Below, in pieces: positions 21,899-32,551 of a stretch of DNA of 64,000 bases (positions within the stretch are counted from its first letter, which is position 1; each line of letters opens with the position of its first letter). Source of the stretch: Saccharomycopsis phalli (Eukaryota > Ascomycota > Saccharomycetes > Ascoideales > Saccharomycopsidaceae); assembly GCA_020342235.1 (NCBI GenBank), contig CP073216.1, positions 1,178,001-1,242,000 of the forward strand. Direction: 5' to 3'. Made by a program: the position numbers and the translations under genes. The notes under the pieces are model-generated. The model had not been told where the DNA came from and did no database searches. It saw nothing but the letters and a program-made list of their open reading frames with translations.

Positions 21899-24800
21899 CC
21901 CTCCCATAATTAAAATTTCCTCATACCACTCAGCATCCGAAGTTTTTGAAATTGCTCTCTTGATAATCCCTTGGTAAGCATATCAGCTAGCATCTTGTCA
22001 GTAGTTAGGTGTCGTAGTTCAATGTTGCCATTTTTCACATGATGCCTGATAAAGTGATGCTTGATATCAATATGTTTAGTTCGATCATGTGACACTGGGT
22101 TTTTAGCAATATTAACGCAGCTCACATTGTCATCATGAACTATCAATTTTGCCAAGGGGATACCAAGTTCTGCAAACACCTGCTGTAACCATAGAGCATC
22201 TTTAATACCGTCAGTTAATGCCATGTATTCGGCTTCTGCCGTCGACAAAGCAATAGTCGACTGTTTTCTAGATCTCCAAGTAATAGCACCACCGCTATAC
22301 CTAAACATGAAACCAGTAGTTGACTTTCTTTCCGTCTTATCAGTAGCCCAGTCAGCATCACAATATCCCAAAAGATAATTCCCATGATCCTTTCTGGAAT
22401 AAACAATTTTCATATCCTCTGTTGCCTTCAAATATCTAAGAACACGCTTCGCAGCAACCCAATGCTTTTCCTTTGGAGATTGTAAATATCTTGATAACAC
22501 ACCAACAATATAAGCAATATCAAAACGGACTGTATTAACAGCAAAAAGTAATTTGCCAACCAAGGATCGATACATTGTGGCATCCCAGTCTTTGAGTCAT
22601 CAGTTATAGTTAGATCTGATTAGGATCCGCTGGTGTGTAGATAGGATTGCAATCTACCATCTGATACTCCTTTAGCATCAGGCGAACATAATCATGAAGA
22701 GAAAGCAGTATTGAGGCCTTATCTTGACTAATGTTCATTCCAAGAAACTTGCTAGCAACTCCTAGGTCTTTCATCTTAAAGTGCAGCATCAATTGAGCTT
22801 TAACCTTATCAATTTCAGTCTGATTATTTCCAGCAATGAGAAGATCGTCGACATAAAGTGCGACCATAATAAACAAATTCCCATTTTTCTTAGAATACAA
22901 ACAATACTCCGCAGAGTTTTGCTTAAAACCAATCACATGTAACACTTCATTGATTTTGTCATTCCAAACCATTGGAGCTTGCTTCAAACCATAAATCGAC
23001 TTATTAAGCTTAAGAACATGATCTTCTTTTCCTTTGACCACAAAACCTTCAGGTTGAATCATGTAAAGGTCTTCCCTTAAATCACCATTGAGAAAAGCCG
23101 TTTTCACATCCATCTGATGAATAGTAAGTCTATATCTTGCAGCAATGGACAACATGATTCGAATAGAAGCATACCTAATGACAGGCGCAAAAGTCTCACA
23201 TAATCAAGCCCTTTAATCTGAGTAAAACCTCTAGCCACAAGTCGTGCCTTGTGTTGACCATCACTCTTAATTGTAAAAACCCAACGGCAAGTGATAGGTC
23301 GACGACCTTGCTTAGGTGGAACTAACAGAAAAGTCTGATTCTCATAGTGGGCTTCCATTTCCTTTTGAATAGCGTCTTTCCATAAGTAAGCATCATCAGA
23401 AGTAACAGCTTGATCAAATGTCATAGGTACATTCTCAAGAGAATGTTTAGCAGCCATAAAACAAGTAGCAGGATAATTCACACCATTCGTATTCATTTCG
23501 GATTCATCTGTGTCATCTGAGAGTGGCGTCTTAACGGATGTCAGGACACCATCATTAGAAGAACCATTTGTGACAATATCAGAGACACGAGGCTTCTTAT
23601 CCCTCCCTGAAGACGAACGGTGGGTAGTAGGATCATGTTCATCAGAACTAAGCGGACCAGGAAAAAGGGGCTTAGGTTGGGAGCCTTTGTGACGGATAAG
23701 ACGCTTTTGCGGCAAAGCAGAAGGTGGAGGCGGAGGCGGAGGAGGAGGACCAGCTGAAGTAGATGCACCTTCCAGATATCTGAGATCAGAATCCGGGATT
23801 TTAGTACGTGAAATCTTCAGCTTTCCGTAGTACTTATAGATGATCTCATTTTGGGTGTCCTTGGAAGATTATCAAAAGTAGTCGGAGGTATATCACCACA
23901 AAACGGGTTATAGTTGGGATCATAGCGCTTAACCCTTGGATATGGGATAGGCCGCTTGTCTGACGGAGACCGATCATACTTGAAGAGATTGTGAGATGAA
24001 CTGGAGTTCTTATAATCAATGGGATTGGTATAAGGAACTTCTTGTGCTTGAGGAGTAGCAGGACGAGACAGTGATGTTTGTTGGGCAACATGATTGTCCA
24101 CGACAGTGAAGCATCAGACTCCGCAGAAGTAGATTGTGATACATATTTCACAACCTGAAGTTGGGGTGATCCCGAAGTACTACCTGCAACCAGGTCAGTA
24201 GTTCCAGGGATATATTCCAACCGTCTGGGGTCAGATATCTCTGAGTCACTGATCTCATCCGCATGAGACTCAGGCTCTTCTGGCGTGTGCAGAAATCCAG
24301 GGTACGTGATGGCTTCACGACTTGGTTGAGGATCATCAAGGACAAGATGATTCTCATTAGAACCATTAGGATTACTCACATCAATCAGATCAATAGTAGA
24401 GGACAGGTTAATTTCAGCATCTGAAGCATCAGCGATAGTTAGTTCATTTGACTTGGATGAACCAGAAACGACTAATTCATTTCCAATTTCGCGAGCAGCA
24501 GTGCGAATTAAGGCAGTATTATGATCCCTTAAGTAACCAAGCTCAGATCCAGTATCTTCAGCCAACTCAGACGCATTACCGTATGCATCTGATTTAGATA
24601 CTGTATCATTATCGTCCACTATCAACGAGGTGTCCAGAGGGTCAAGCTCGGATTCAACTATCAATTCATCTCTAGTCATAGAAATAGCTGGCTGAGAATT
24701 CATAGGTAGAGAATGAATCCCTCCAATCTTTGGATTGCCAACCCCAGAAATTTGAGGAGGATTGATTGTGCTAGTCAGCGCCAGAGACACAGTTGGATAA

Positions 24801-26849
24801 AAAATTTATCCTCCTCAAAAATTGCTTGAGCAGCGCAAATAACCTTATTTGTTCTGGGGTCATAGAGTCGATATGCTTTTCGTTGCAATTCATAGCCAAT
24901 CATGACACAAGGAGAGGCTTTAGCATCGAGCTTTCCTTGACGGAGGGCCTTAGGAATAATAGCATAAGCAACACATCCAAATTCTCGGAGAAATTTGTAG
25001 TTGAAAGAGCGACCATACCATCGTTTGTATGGGACATCAAAATCAATAGAGCGTGATGGCGTACAATTAGCCAAAAAAAACAGCAGTATTGATTGCTTCA
25101 GGCCAAAGTTGAGCTGGAACATTGGTATGAAGCATAAGAGCGCGGGCTTTATCTTGAAGTGTACGGTTCATTCGTTCGGCAACGCCATTTTGATACGAAT
25201 GATGGGGAACCGTGGTTTCGTGAGAGATGCCACGCTTGGTGAGGAAGTTAGTCAATTCTCACTCACAAACTCACCTCCATTATCTGTACGGAGAGTACCA
25301 ACGCAGTAAGTCAATCCTTTACTGCGGAACATTGTTTCAGAGGTATTAATAAAATTAATGATACCTTGAGTGCATCCAGATTTCTTATTGAGGCAAACAA
25401 CAGTGGTCCATTTTGTATAGCCGTCAATAATAGTCAAGAAATACCGAGATGCATCGTAGGATCCGTAGTTAAATGGCCCACAAAGATCCGCATGGACTAA
25501 CTCAAGTGGCTGAGAAGGATTGGTGGTCCGTTCTTTAGGAGTAGAGTCAACAGTTTTACCAGTAATACATCCGGTACAACTCAGTAAACTCTGACCAGCC
25601 TTCCAGAGTGGATGGATCTTAACAAGCGAGGCCATAACAGAAGCGCTAGGGTGGCCAAGTCTTCTATGCCAGCGATCAATATCACGGCCAGAGGACACAG
25701 CCTTGTAAGCAATCTGCTTCGGAATCACAGTAGAAGGTTCACATGAAACAGTGTAAAGGTTTGAAAGTGGATCTCGATGAGCAAACATTTTCTTGGTGGA
25801 GCGGATAGTGGCACCTTGATGATTGAAGAGAAACTCTAACTTATGATTAGAAGCTTTTCCAACCGAGATAAGGTTAGCAATACCGTTAGGAGTGTAACCA
25901 ACATCATGTAGAATAAAAGGTCCAGCTGAGTAGAAATCCGAACTGTACCTTTCCCAACAATTGCAAGGTTTCCAGCAACACCCAGAATAGAGCCATTCTC
26001 TGGAATCATGTCTTGAAAGAAACGAATGTCAGAAAGAAATGTCCACTGGCACCAGTATCAAGAAATGTTGGTATCAGTAACAGATGTCCAAGGAAGGAAT
26101 AAGCCAACATACCTTGAGGAGACTCTCATCATATGGTTGTTGCTTTCCTTCTTTTTACCTTTGCGACGAGGTTTGGACGTCTTCTTAGACAGAGAATCGT
26201 GACCCAAAAGTGCAAGACTGTTCAGACGAACATACTCATGCGATCCAGTTATCTCATGCAAGACCTGATACAGAAGAGTATTAGTAGTAATCCCCTTGTG
26301 TTCAAGCTCTTTAATGACGCTTGAGATAACCGGATATGGCACACCAAGTTGCATCATGTTATCCAAAGTCCATAATGCAATGATTGCCTCCTTAGTCAAT
26401 TGCTGCCTAACCAACAAATTTTTGCGTTGAAGCATTGCCCTGATGTCAACAAACTCAGTGGGCCTAGTAGCTCTTCCAGAATCCCAGCGCTAGTGAGAGC
26501 CACTGGGAGTGGAAGAGTACCATACTTCTCTTGAAGAAACAAAAATTGATTTCTAGCAGTCAGACGTGAGTGCGTGGAGCGAATAATTCCGCGAATCTCT
26601 TGGCTAATACTTGCCTTGAGAACAATACCAAACACGCTATCCAATTGTTCAATAAAGAAAGCAGAAGAAATGTCCGAGATATCGTCCAGTTCGATGCTCA
26701 GAGTTCCATTTTCGGCGTATTGAAGTAAGCCGACCCCGAAGCCAAAAAGAAAGTCCTCGAGTTCCTTCATCCAAACATGATAAGTCTCTGGACCAGTCAA
26801 TGTTAATTCAGAGGGGAACTGCAGGACGCTTGCAGGATGCATCATAACC

Positions 26850-27132
26850 TGTTGTAATTTGGAAAGTCTTTCTTTAGCTGACATCTTTGATAAACTGTTT
26901 GTATTAACTTATTTATCTTATAGGTAAACTACTTACTTATTGTGGGCACATTGCCTCTTATTTATAGTCCTCTTATAAGCTACGGCGTGTCGTAATGCCG
27001 CTTAACTAATGCCATTTAGCTACGGCATATTGTAATGCCATTTAGCTACGGCCTATTGTAATGCCGTTTAGCTAATGCCATTTAGCTAATGCCGTTTAGC
27101 TAATGCCGTCTCGGATTTTAATCATCACAACA
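26850..27132 (-). repeat. LTR-A, 5' LTR of the nested reverse element
   Basis: 283 bp. On its left lies the complement of the primer-binding site and the gag start. The target duplication TAATC follows at 27133. Confidence 0.95.
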
Positions 27133-29098
27133 TAATCTTCCAAAGACACCTCAAAATGAGATTATCTATAAGTACTACGGAAAGCTGAAGATTTCACATA
27201 CTAAAATCCCGGATTCTGATCTCAGATATCTGGAAGGTGTATCTACTTCAGCTGGTCCTCCTCCTCCGCCTCCGCCTCCACCTTCTGCTTTGCCGCAAAA
27301 GCGTCTTATCCGTCACAAAGGCTCCCAACCTAAGCCACTTTTTCCTGGTCCGCTTAGTTCTGATGAACATGATCCTACTACCCACCGTTCGTCTTCAGGG
27401 AGGGATAAGAAGCCTCGTGTCTCTGATATTGTCACAAATGGTTCTTCTAATGATGGTGTCCTGACATCCGTTAAGACGCCACTCTCAGATGACACGGATG
27501 AATCCGAAATGAATACGAATGGTGTGAATTATCCTGCTACTTGTCTTTTGGCTGCTAAGCATTCCCTTGAGAATGTACCTATGACATTTGATCAAGCTGT
27601 TACTTCTGATGATGCTTACTTATGGAAAGATGCTATTCAAAAGGAAATGGAAGCCCACTATGAGAATCAGACTTTTCTGTTAGTTCCACCTAAGCAGGGT
27701 CGTCGACCTATCACTTGCCGTTGGGTTTTTACAATTAAGAGTGATGGTCAACACAAGGCACGACTTGTGGCTAGAGGTTTTACTCAGATTAAAGGACTTG
27801 ATTATGTGGAGACTTTTGCACCTGTCATTAGGTATGCTTCTATTCGAATCATGTTGTCCATTGCTGCAAGATATAGACTTACTATTCATCAGATGGATGT
27901 GAAAACGGCTTTTCTCAATGGTGATTTAAGGGAAGACCTTTACATGATTCAACCTGAAGGTTTTGTGGTCAAAGGAAAAGAAGATCATGTTCTTAAGCTT
28001 AATAAGTCGATTTATGGTTTGAAGCAAGCTCCAATGGTTTGGAATGACAAAATCAATGAAGTGTTACATGTGATTGGTTTTAAGCAAAACTCTGCGGAGT
28101 ATTGTTTGTATTCTAAGAAAAATGGGAATTTGTTTATTATGGTCGCACTTTATGTCGACGATCTTCTCATTGCTGGAAATGATCAGACTGAAATTGATAA
28201 GGTTAAAGCTCAATTGATGCTGCACTTTAAGATGAAAGACCTAGGAGTTGCTAGCAAGTTTCTTGGAATGAACATTAGTCAAGATAAGGCCTCAATACTG
28301 CTTTCTCTTCATGATTATGTTCACCTGATGCTAAAGGAGTATCAGATGGTAGATTGCAATCCTATCTACACACCAGCGGATCCTAATCAGGATCTAACTA
28401 TAACTGATGACTCAAAGGACTGGGATGCCACAATGTATCGATCCTTGGTTGGCAAATTACTTTTTGCCGTTAATACAGTCCGGTTTGATATTGCTTATAT
28501 TGTTGGTGTGTTATCAAGATATTTACAATCTCCAAAGGAAAAGCATTGGGTTGCTGCGAAGCGTGTTCTTAGATATTTGAAGGCAACAGAGGATATGAAA
28601 ATTGTTTATTCCAGAAAGGATTATGGGAATTATCTTTTGGGATATTGTGATGCTGACTGGGCTACTGATAAGACGGAAAGAAAGTCAACTACTGGTTTCA
28701 TGTTTAGGTATAGCGGTGGTGCTATTACTTGGAGATCTAGAAAACAGTCGACTATTGCTTTGTCGACGGCAGAAGCCGAATACATGGCATTAACTGACGG
28801 TATTAAAGATGCTCTATGGTTGCAGCAGGTGTTTGCAGAACTTGGTATCCCCTTGGCAAAATTGATAGTTCATGATGACAATGTGAGCTGCGTTAATATT
28901 GCTAAAAACCCAGTGTCACATGATCGAACTAAACATATTGATATCAAGCATCACTTTATCAGGCATCATGTGAAAAACGGCAACATTGAACTACGACACC
29001 TAACTACTGACAAGATGCTAGCTGATATGCTTACCAAAGGATTATCAAGAGAGCAATTTCAAAAACTTCGGATGCTGAGTGGTATGAGGAAATTTTAA
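27133..29098 (+). CDS. RT-RNase H part of the outer A element
   Basis: Frame open from the border of the nested element to the stop at 29098. It shows the polyproline linker, the RT with YVDD and RNase H as in element A1, differing from A1 by only a few bases. It has no start codon of its own; its natural upstream part lies left of the nested insertion. Confidence 0.88.
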
Positions 29099-29109
29099 TT
29101 ATGGGAGGG

Positions 29110-29421
29110 TGTTGTGATGATTAAAATCCGAGACGGCATTAGCTAAACGGCATTAGCTATCGGCATTGGTTAAACGGCATTAGCTAAACGGCATTAGCTA
29201 AATGGCATTAGCTAAACGGCATTAGCTAAACGGCATTACAATATGCCGTAGCTAAATGGCATTAGTTAAGCGGCATTACGACACGCCGTAGCTTATAAGA
29301 GGACTATAAATAAGAGGCAATGTGCCCACAATAAGTAAGTAGTTTACCTATAAGATAAATAAGTTAATACAAACAGTTTATCAAAGATGTCAGCTAAAGA
29401 AAGACTTTCCAAATTACAACA
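29110..29421 (+). repeat. LTR-A, 3' LTR of the outer element
   Basis: 312 bp after the purine tract ATGGGAGGG. It has the longest run of the 14-bp U3 repeat in the window. Gypsy LTR-D sequence follows directly at 29422. Confidence 0.94.
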
Positions 29422-29564
29422 CATCCTTCTCCTCTTTCTCGAGGCTTTGCATGTTGGCTTTTAGATACAACCTGCAGGTTGGCCGCTTACCCTAGGGTAA
29501 CACGTAGAGTGATTCACGTGCCAGTCATATACCAAAAGGGAGGTACCGGGAATTGCCCGTTACA
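29422..29564 (-). repeat. LTR-D, remaining end of the 5' LTR of element D
   Basis: 143 bp identical to 15012-15154. The target duplication TAGTT follows at 29565-29569. Confidence 0.92.
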
Positions 29565-29568
29565 TAGT

Positions 29569-29950
29569 TGTAACGATAAAATATCGTTTACACTAGACAC
29601 GTGGAATACACGTGTTGGTCACATGGCATGACACGTGAACATCACATGTCAACGTGCGGATAAGGGATGATGCCGATAGTGACGAGAAGGGAAATCAAAA
29701 CACTGTTGAATGGAAGGACGAGTCAGGAAGAATCCCAAAAGGGATTTGAGGCAACCCTTAATTAAGGAAGTAACCCTGTCTCTGGAGTAATATAAATACA
29801 GAAGGAAATAGCTAATAAATCATCAAGTAACTTAGAGATATATTCTGAGATAACTTTACAACTTATATCTTGTAGTTAACAATACTTCATATTGTTAATT
29901 AGCCAGTTTATAAGTGATTGTAACGATACCACCAGGATTTTATCGTTACA
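29569..29950 (+). repeat. LTR-E (gypsy type), recombinant copy
   Basis: 382 bp, TGTAACGATAAAAT to ATTTTATCGTTACA: 14-bp inverted ends. TATA-like ATATAAATACAG gives the orientation. It differs by about two bases from the copy at 36565-36946. Left flank ATAGT and right flank AACTT do not match, unlike in the other copy. It ends 13 bp before tRNA-Val. Confidence 0.9.
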
Positions 29951-29963
29951 AACTTTAAATTAC

Positions 29964-30037
29964 GGTTTCATGGTCTAGTAGGTTATGGCATCTGCTTAAC
30001 ACGCAGAACGTCCCCAGTTCGATCCTGGGTGAAATCA
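29964..30037 (+). tRNA. tRNA-Val (AAC), copy 1
   Basis: 74 nt, GGTTTCATGGTC to GTGAAATCA. Anticodon stem TCTGC/GCAGA with loop TTAACAC (anticodon AAC), T arm CAGTTCGATCCTG. No intron, followed by a T run. It matches yeast tRNA-Val(AAC) closely and is identical to the copy at 36960. Confidence 0.95.
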
Positions 30038-30159
30038 TTTTTAGCATTTTTTTGTAGCGATTTAATATGTAGTGCATATGATTAACTCAATTGATGTTGA
30101 CCGGAGAGTAAGAACAATAAATATACTGGAACTTGACTGATATCATACGTGATACGAAG

Positions 30160-30516
30160 TGTCGTAAGCTAGCGTTTCTCTCAATGGCTTTCATATCTTA
30201 CTATTGTAGATATTCTTATTCTTGTTACTATACTAACTATTTCCTGTTCTATTTATATTCTTTCTGAGATGCCTTCAGTTATCTTTATCTCATGACATCA
30301 TTATTAGTATGACCTCATATTATTATCAGTTCACTATTAGTATGACCTGATAACTTTATTAGATTGCTAATACTATGACCTCATACTCTTAATATACCAT
30401 AAACAGTATGATATCATGGTACTGAAGGATTGCTATTTCTCAATACCAGCTTATTTATCATGCATGATGTATATCACCATGCATTAACTCCTTCAATACT
30501 TTCAGCACTTTCAACA
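30160..30516 (-). repeat. LTR-F (copia type), copy in the duplicated block
   Basis: 357 bp, TGTCGTAAGC to CTTTCAACA. Flanks CGAAG and GATAG do not match, while the sister copy at 37156-37512 has CGAAG on both sides. Confidence 0.85.
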
Positions 30517-31083
30517 GATAGTGCCGGGCTATCTTACAAACGTATACTATATTTATTTTGAACTAAAGATCTTCAGGTCTAAACTAATATCTTTTATACC
30601 TGCATCTCTCACATATACGTGTCCACTGTGAGGTGGCGGAGTCATATTGCGTATCATCATAGATCGGCGCCTATGCTTCCCATGTTGCTTATTCCGCTTA
30701 TCACGTGACCATCTTCTGGTATCATACTTCGTATGACGTCAGTTAGAATAACAAGAATTGACTTATTTACACCAAGTAAATATGGAAGCCGTACAAAGAG
30801 AAGCTAGATTACAACAGCATAGACGTCGATCTATGATGATGAACAACATGACTGCGCCACCACGCAGTGGACACGTATATGTGAGAGATGCAGGTATAAA
30901 AGATAGTAGTTTAGACCTGAAGATCTTTAGTTCAAAATAAATATAGTATACGTTTGTAAGATAGCCCGGCACTATCAATAATACCTCGTATCTTACTGAG
31001 ATCACTACTACTATTACTTATTATTTATTTATTACTACTAGTGCAAGGTCCCCATCAGAGAAGAGACAACACTAAGTACGTCA
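30517..31083. repeat. Mosaic of LTR-C (-), LTR-B and LTR-C (+) pieces
   Basis: 30517-30741 is the 5' part of LTR-C in reverse, ending in the palindrome TGACGTCA. 30742-30816 is the 3' end of LTR-B with its ATG. 30817-31083 is the 3' part of LTR-C forward. The two C pieces are head to head, so this is a recombination product, not a simple nested insertion. Confidence 0.8.
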
Positions 31084-31570
31084 CTGACATCGTTGATAAA
31101 CTGTTTGTATTAACTTATTTTTTGTTGTAATTTGGAAAGTCTTTCTTTAGCTGACATCTTTGATAAACTGTTCGTATTAACTTATTTATCTTATTGGTAA
31201 ACTACTTACTTTTTGTGGGCACATTGCCTCTGATTTATAGTCCTCTGATTAGCTTCCGCGGTTACTTCGTTTTAGGTAAACACGTTTAAGTGAACACGTT
31301 TAAGTAACCTCATTTAAGTAAACACGTTTAGGTGAACACGTTTAGGTAAACTCGTTCATGCAGCCTCGGATTTTAATCATCACAACATTTTTTTTTATCG
31401 GTAAACTACTTACTTATTGTAGGCACATCGCCTCTTATCTATAGTCCTCTGAATAGCTACCTCGGATACTTCGTCTGTTTTCTTTTGGATAGGCTTATCC
31501 AAACCGTGACCTTTATCTGATCTCGTCTAAGTATACTCGTCTATGCAGCCTTGGATTTTAATCATCACAA
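31084..31570 (-). repeat. Old LTR-A relative (A3) with an LTR-A2 inside
   Basis: Outer sequence 31084-31122 and 31393-31570 resembles the LTR-A R/U5 part and its TTTTAATCATCACAA end, but is diverged. Inside it, 31123-31387 is a complete LTR of sister family A2 flanked by TTTTT on both sides. A2 shares both ends of LTR-A but has other U3 repeats (units like AACACGTTTAAGT). Confidence 0.8.
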
Positions 31571-32089
31571 TAATCTGCAAGTGGGATTCCCAAGATGAAG
31601 TGGTTAACGAGGACTTACTCTGGATAGTACGCAGCTGGCATTTTAACAACGTTCCCTCCATACTCCGCAATGTAACTGATGTATGAAATTTCATTTCATT
31701 CTGTAGTTTAAGATTTCGGATGGTCGGTCCCCTTCCTGAACTATGGGGATTTGACTTAACTACTGCCCTTTCAGAGATTTTTCTTTTTTGCCTTAAGCTT
31801 AAGTAACCTTGTAATGTTACTAACTGTAATATTTTGAATCCGATAGAGTAAGGATTCCTAATATTATCAACTTAGTTTATTACTTACTCCAACTGGTTCC
31901 GAGGGAAGCAAGCTTACAAGATGTAGGTAAAAAGTAAGTTGGTCGTAAGGCTGGGTGCTCATGTATTTATCGTTCCCCCTGCTCGGGAATTAGTCTCGTT
32001 TCTCTCAAGGATGTGCATGTTGTCTTTCTAGATACAACCTGCAGATAACCACTTACCCTAGGGTAATACATATGGTAATTCACATGCCA
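31571..32089 (-). repeat. Unassigned 254 bp, then diverged LTR-D (D2)
   Basis: 31571-31824 shows nothing I recognise. From 31825 (TGTAATATTT) to 32089 the sequence follows LTR-D with many differences (shared AAGCTTACAAGATGTAGGTA, CCTAGGGTAA). Its last part is cut off by LTR-A2. Confidence 0.75.
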
Positions 32090-32551
32090 TGTTGTGATGA
32101 TTAAAATCCGAGGCTGCATAAACGAGTCTACCTAAACGAGTTTCACTTAGACGAGTTTCACTTAGACAAAGTATCCGCGGTAGCTAACCAGAGGACTATA
32201 AATAAGAGGCAATGTGCCCACAATAAGTAAGTAGTTTACCAATAAGATAAATAAGTTAATACAAACAGTTTATCAAAGATGTCAGCTAAAGAAAGACTTT
32301 CCAAATTACAACACAATGTTGAAGAAGGTTATTCTGATAAGGATCTCATTTGTTGAAGGAGGTCATCCTAACATGATCATATAACCTTAGAAGTATCGTG
32401 CTGATAAGGATCTCATAAGTTTAAGATAACTAAAGGCATCTCAGAAGAGAATATAAATAGGACAGGAAATAGCTAGAGTATAGTAACAAGAATAAGAATA
32501 TCTACAATAGTAAGATATGGAAGCCATTGAGAGAAACGCTAGATTACGACA
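32090..32551 (+). repeat. LTR-A2 followed by LTR-F
   Basis: LTR-A2 32090-32313, spacer CAA, LTR-F 32317-32551 with a TATA-like GAATATAAATAG and an ATG at 32517 opening MEAIERNARLRQ to the LTR end. The same junction occurs inverted at 34349-34735. Confidence 0.83.

Larger units (their letters stand above)
21616..27132 (-). mobile_element. Complete family-A copia element in reverse, nested in the outer A element
   Basis: 5517 bp with 283-bp LTRs at both ends, flanked by TAATC at 21611-21615 and 27133-27137. The two LTRs read as identical, which argues for a very recent insertion. All parts are present in order (LTR, primer-binding site, gag-protease-integrase-RT-RNase H, purine tract, LTR), but the coding region is broken about nine times, so it is a dead copy. 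Confidence 0.95.
18315..29421 (+). mobile_element. Family-A copia element (outer), with a reverse A element inside
   Basis: 5' LTR 18315-18625, primer-binding site, gag-pol, purine tract, 3' LTR 29110-29421. Without the nested element (21616-27132 and one TAATC copy) the internal part is about 4.96 kb. The coding parts on both sides of the nested element are open. The flanks do not match: TCGTG before and CATCC after. Left of it is D internal sequence, right of it is D LTR sequence, so the present outer element is probably a recombinant of two A insertions in D. Confidence 0.9.
14851..29564 (-). mobile_element. Ty3/gypsy element D, carrying nested copia elements
   Basis: Flanked by TAGTT at 14846-14850 and 29565-29569. 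On the plus strand the order is 3' LTR (14851-15154), polypurine tract (about 15155-15171), pol in reverse (15188-18292), the A insertion (18315-29421), and the last 143 bp of the 5' LTR (29422-29564). Those 143 bp are identical to the same part of the 3' LTR, so the insertion is young. Gag, protease and most of the 5' LTR are missing where the A element sits. The element is broken by this loss; the pol that remains is open. Confidence 0.92.
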
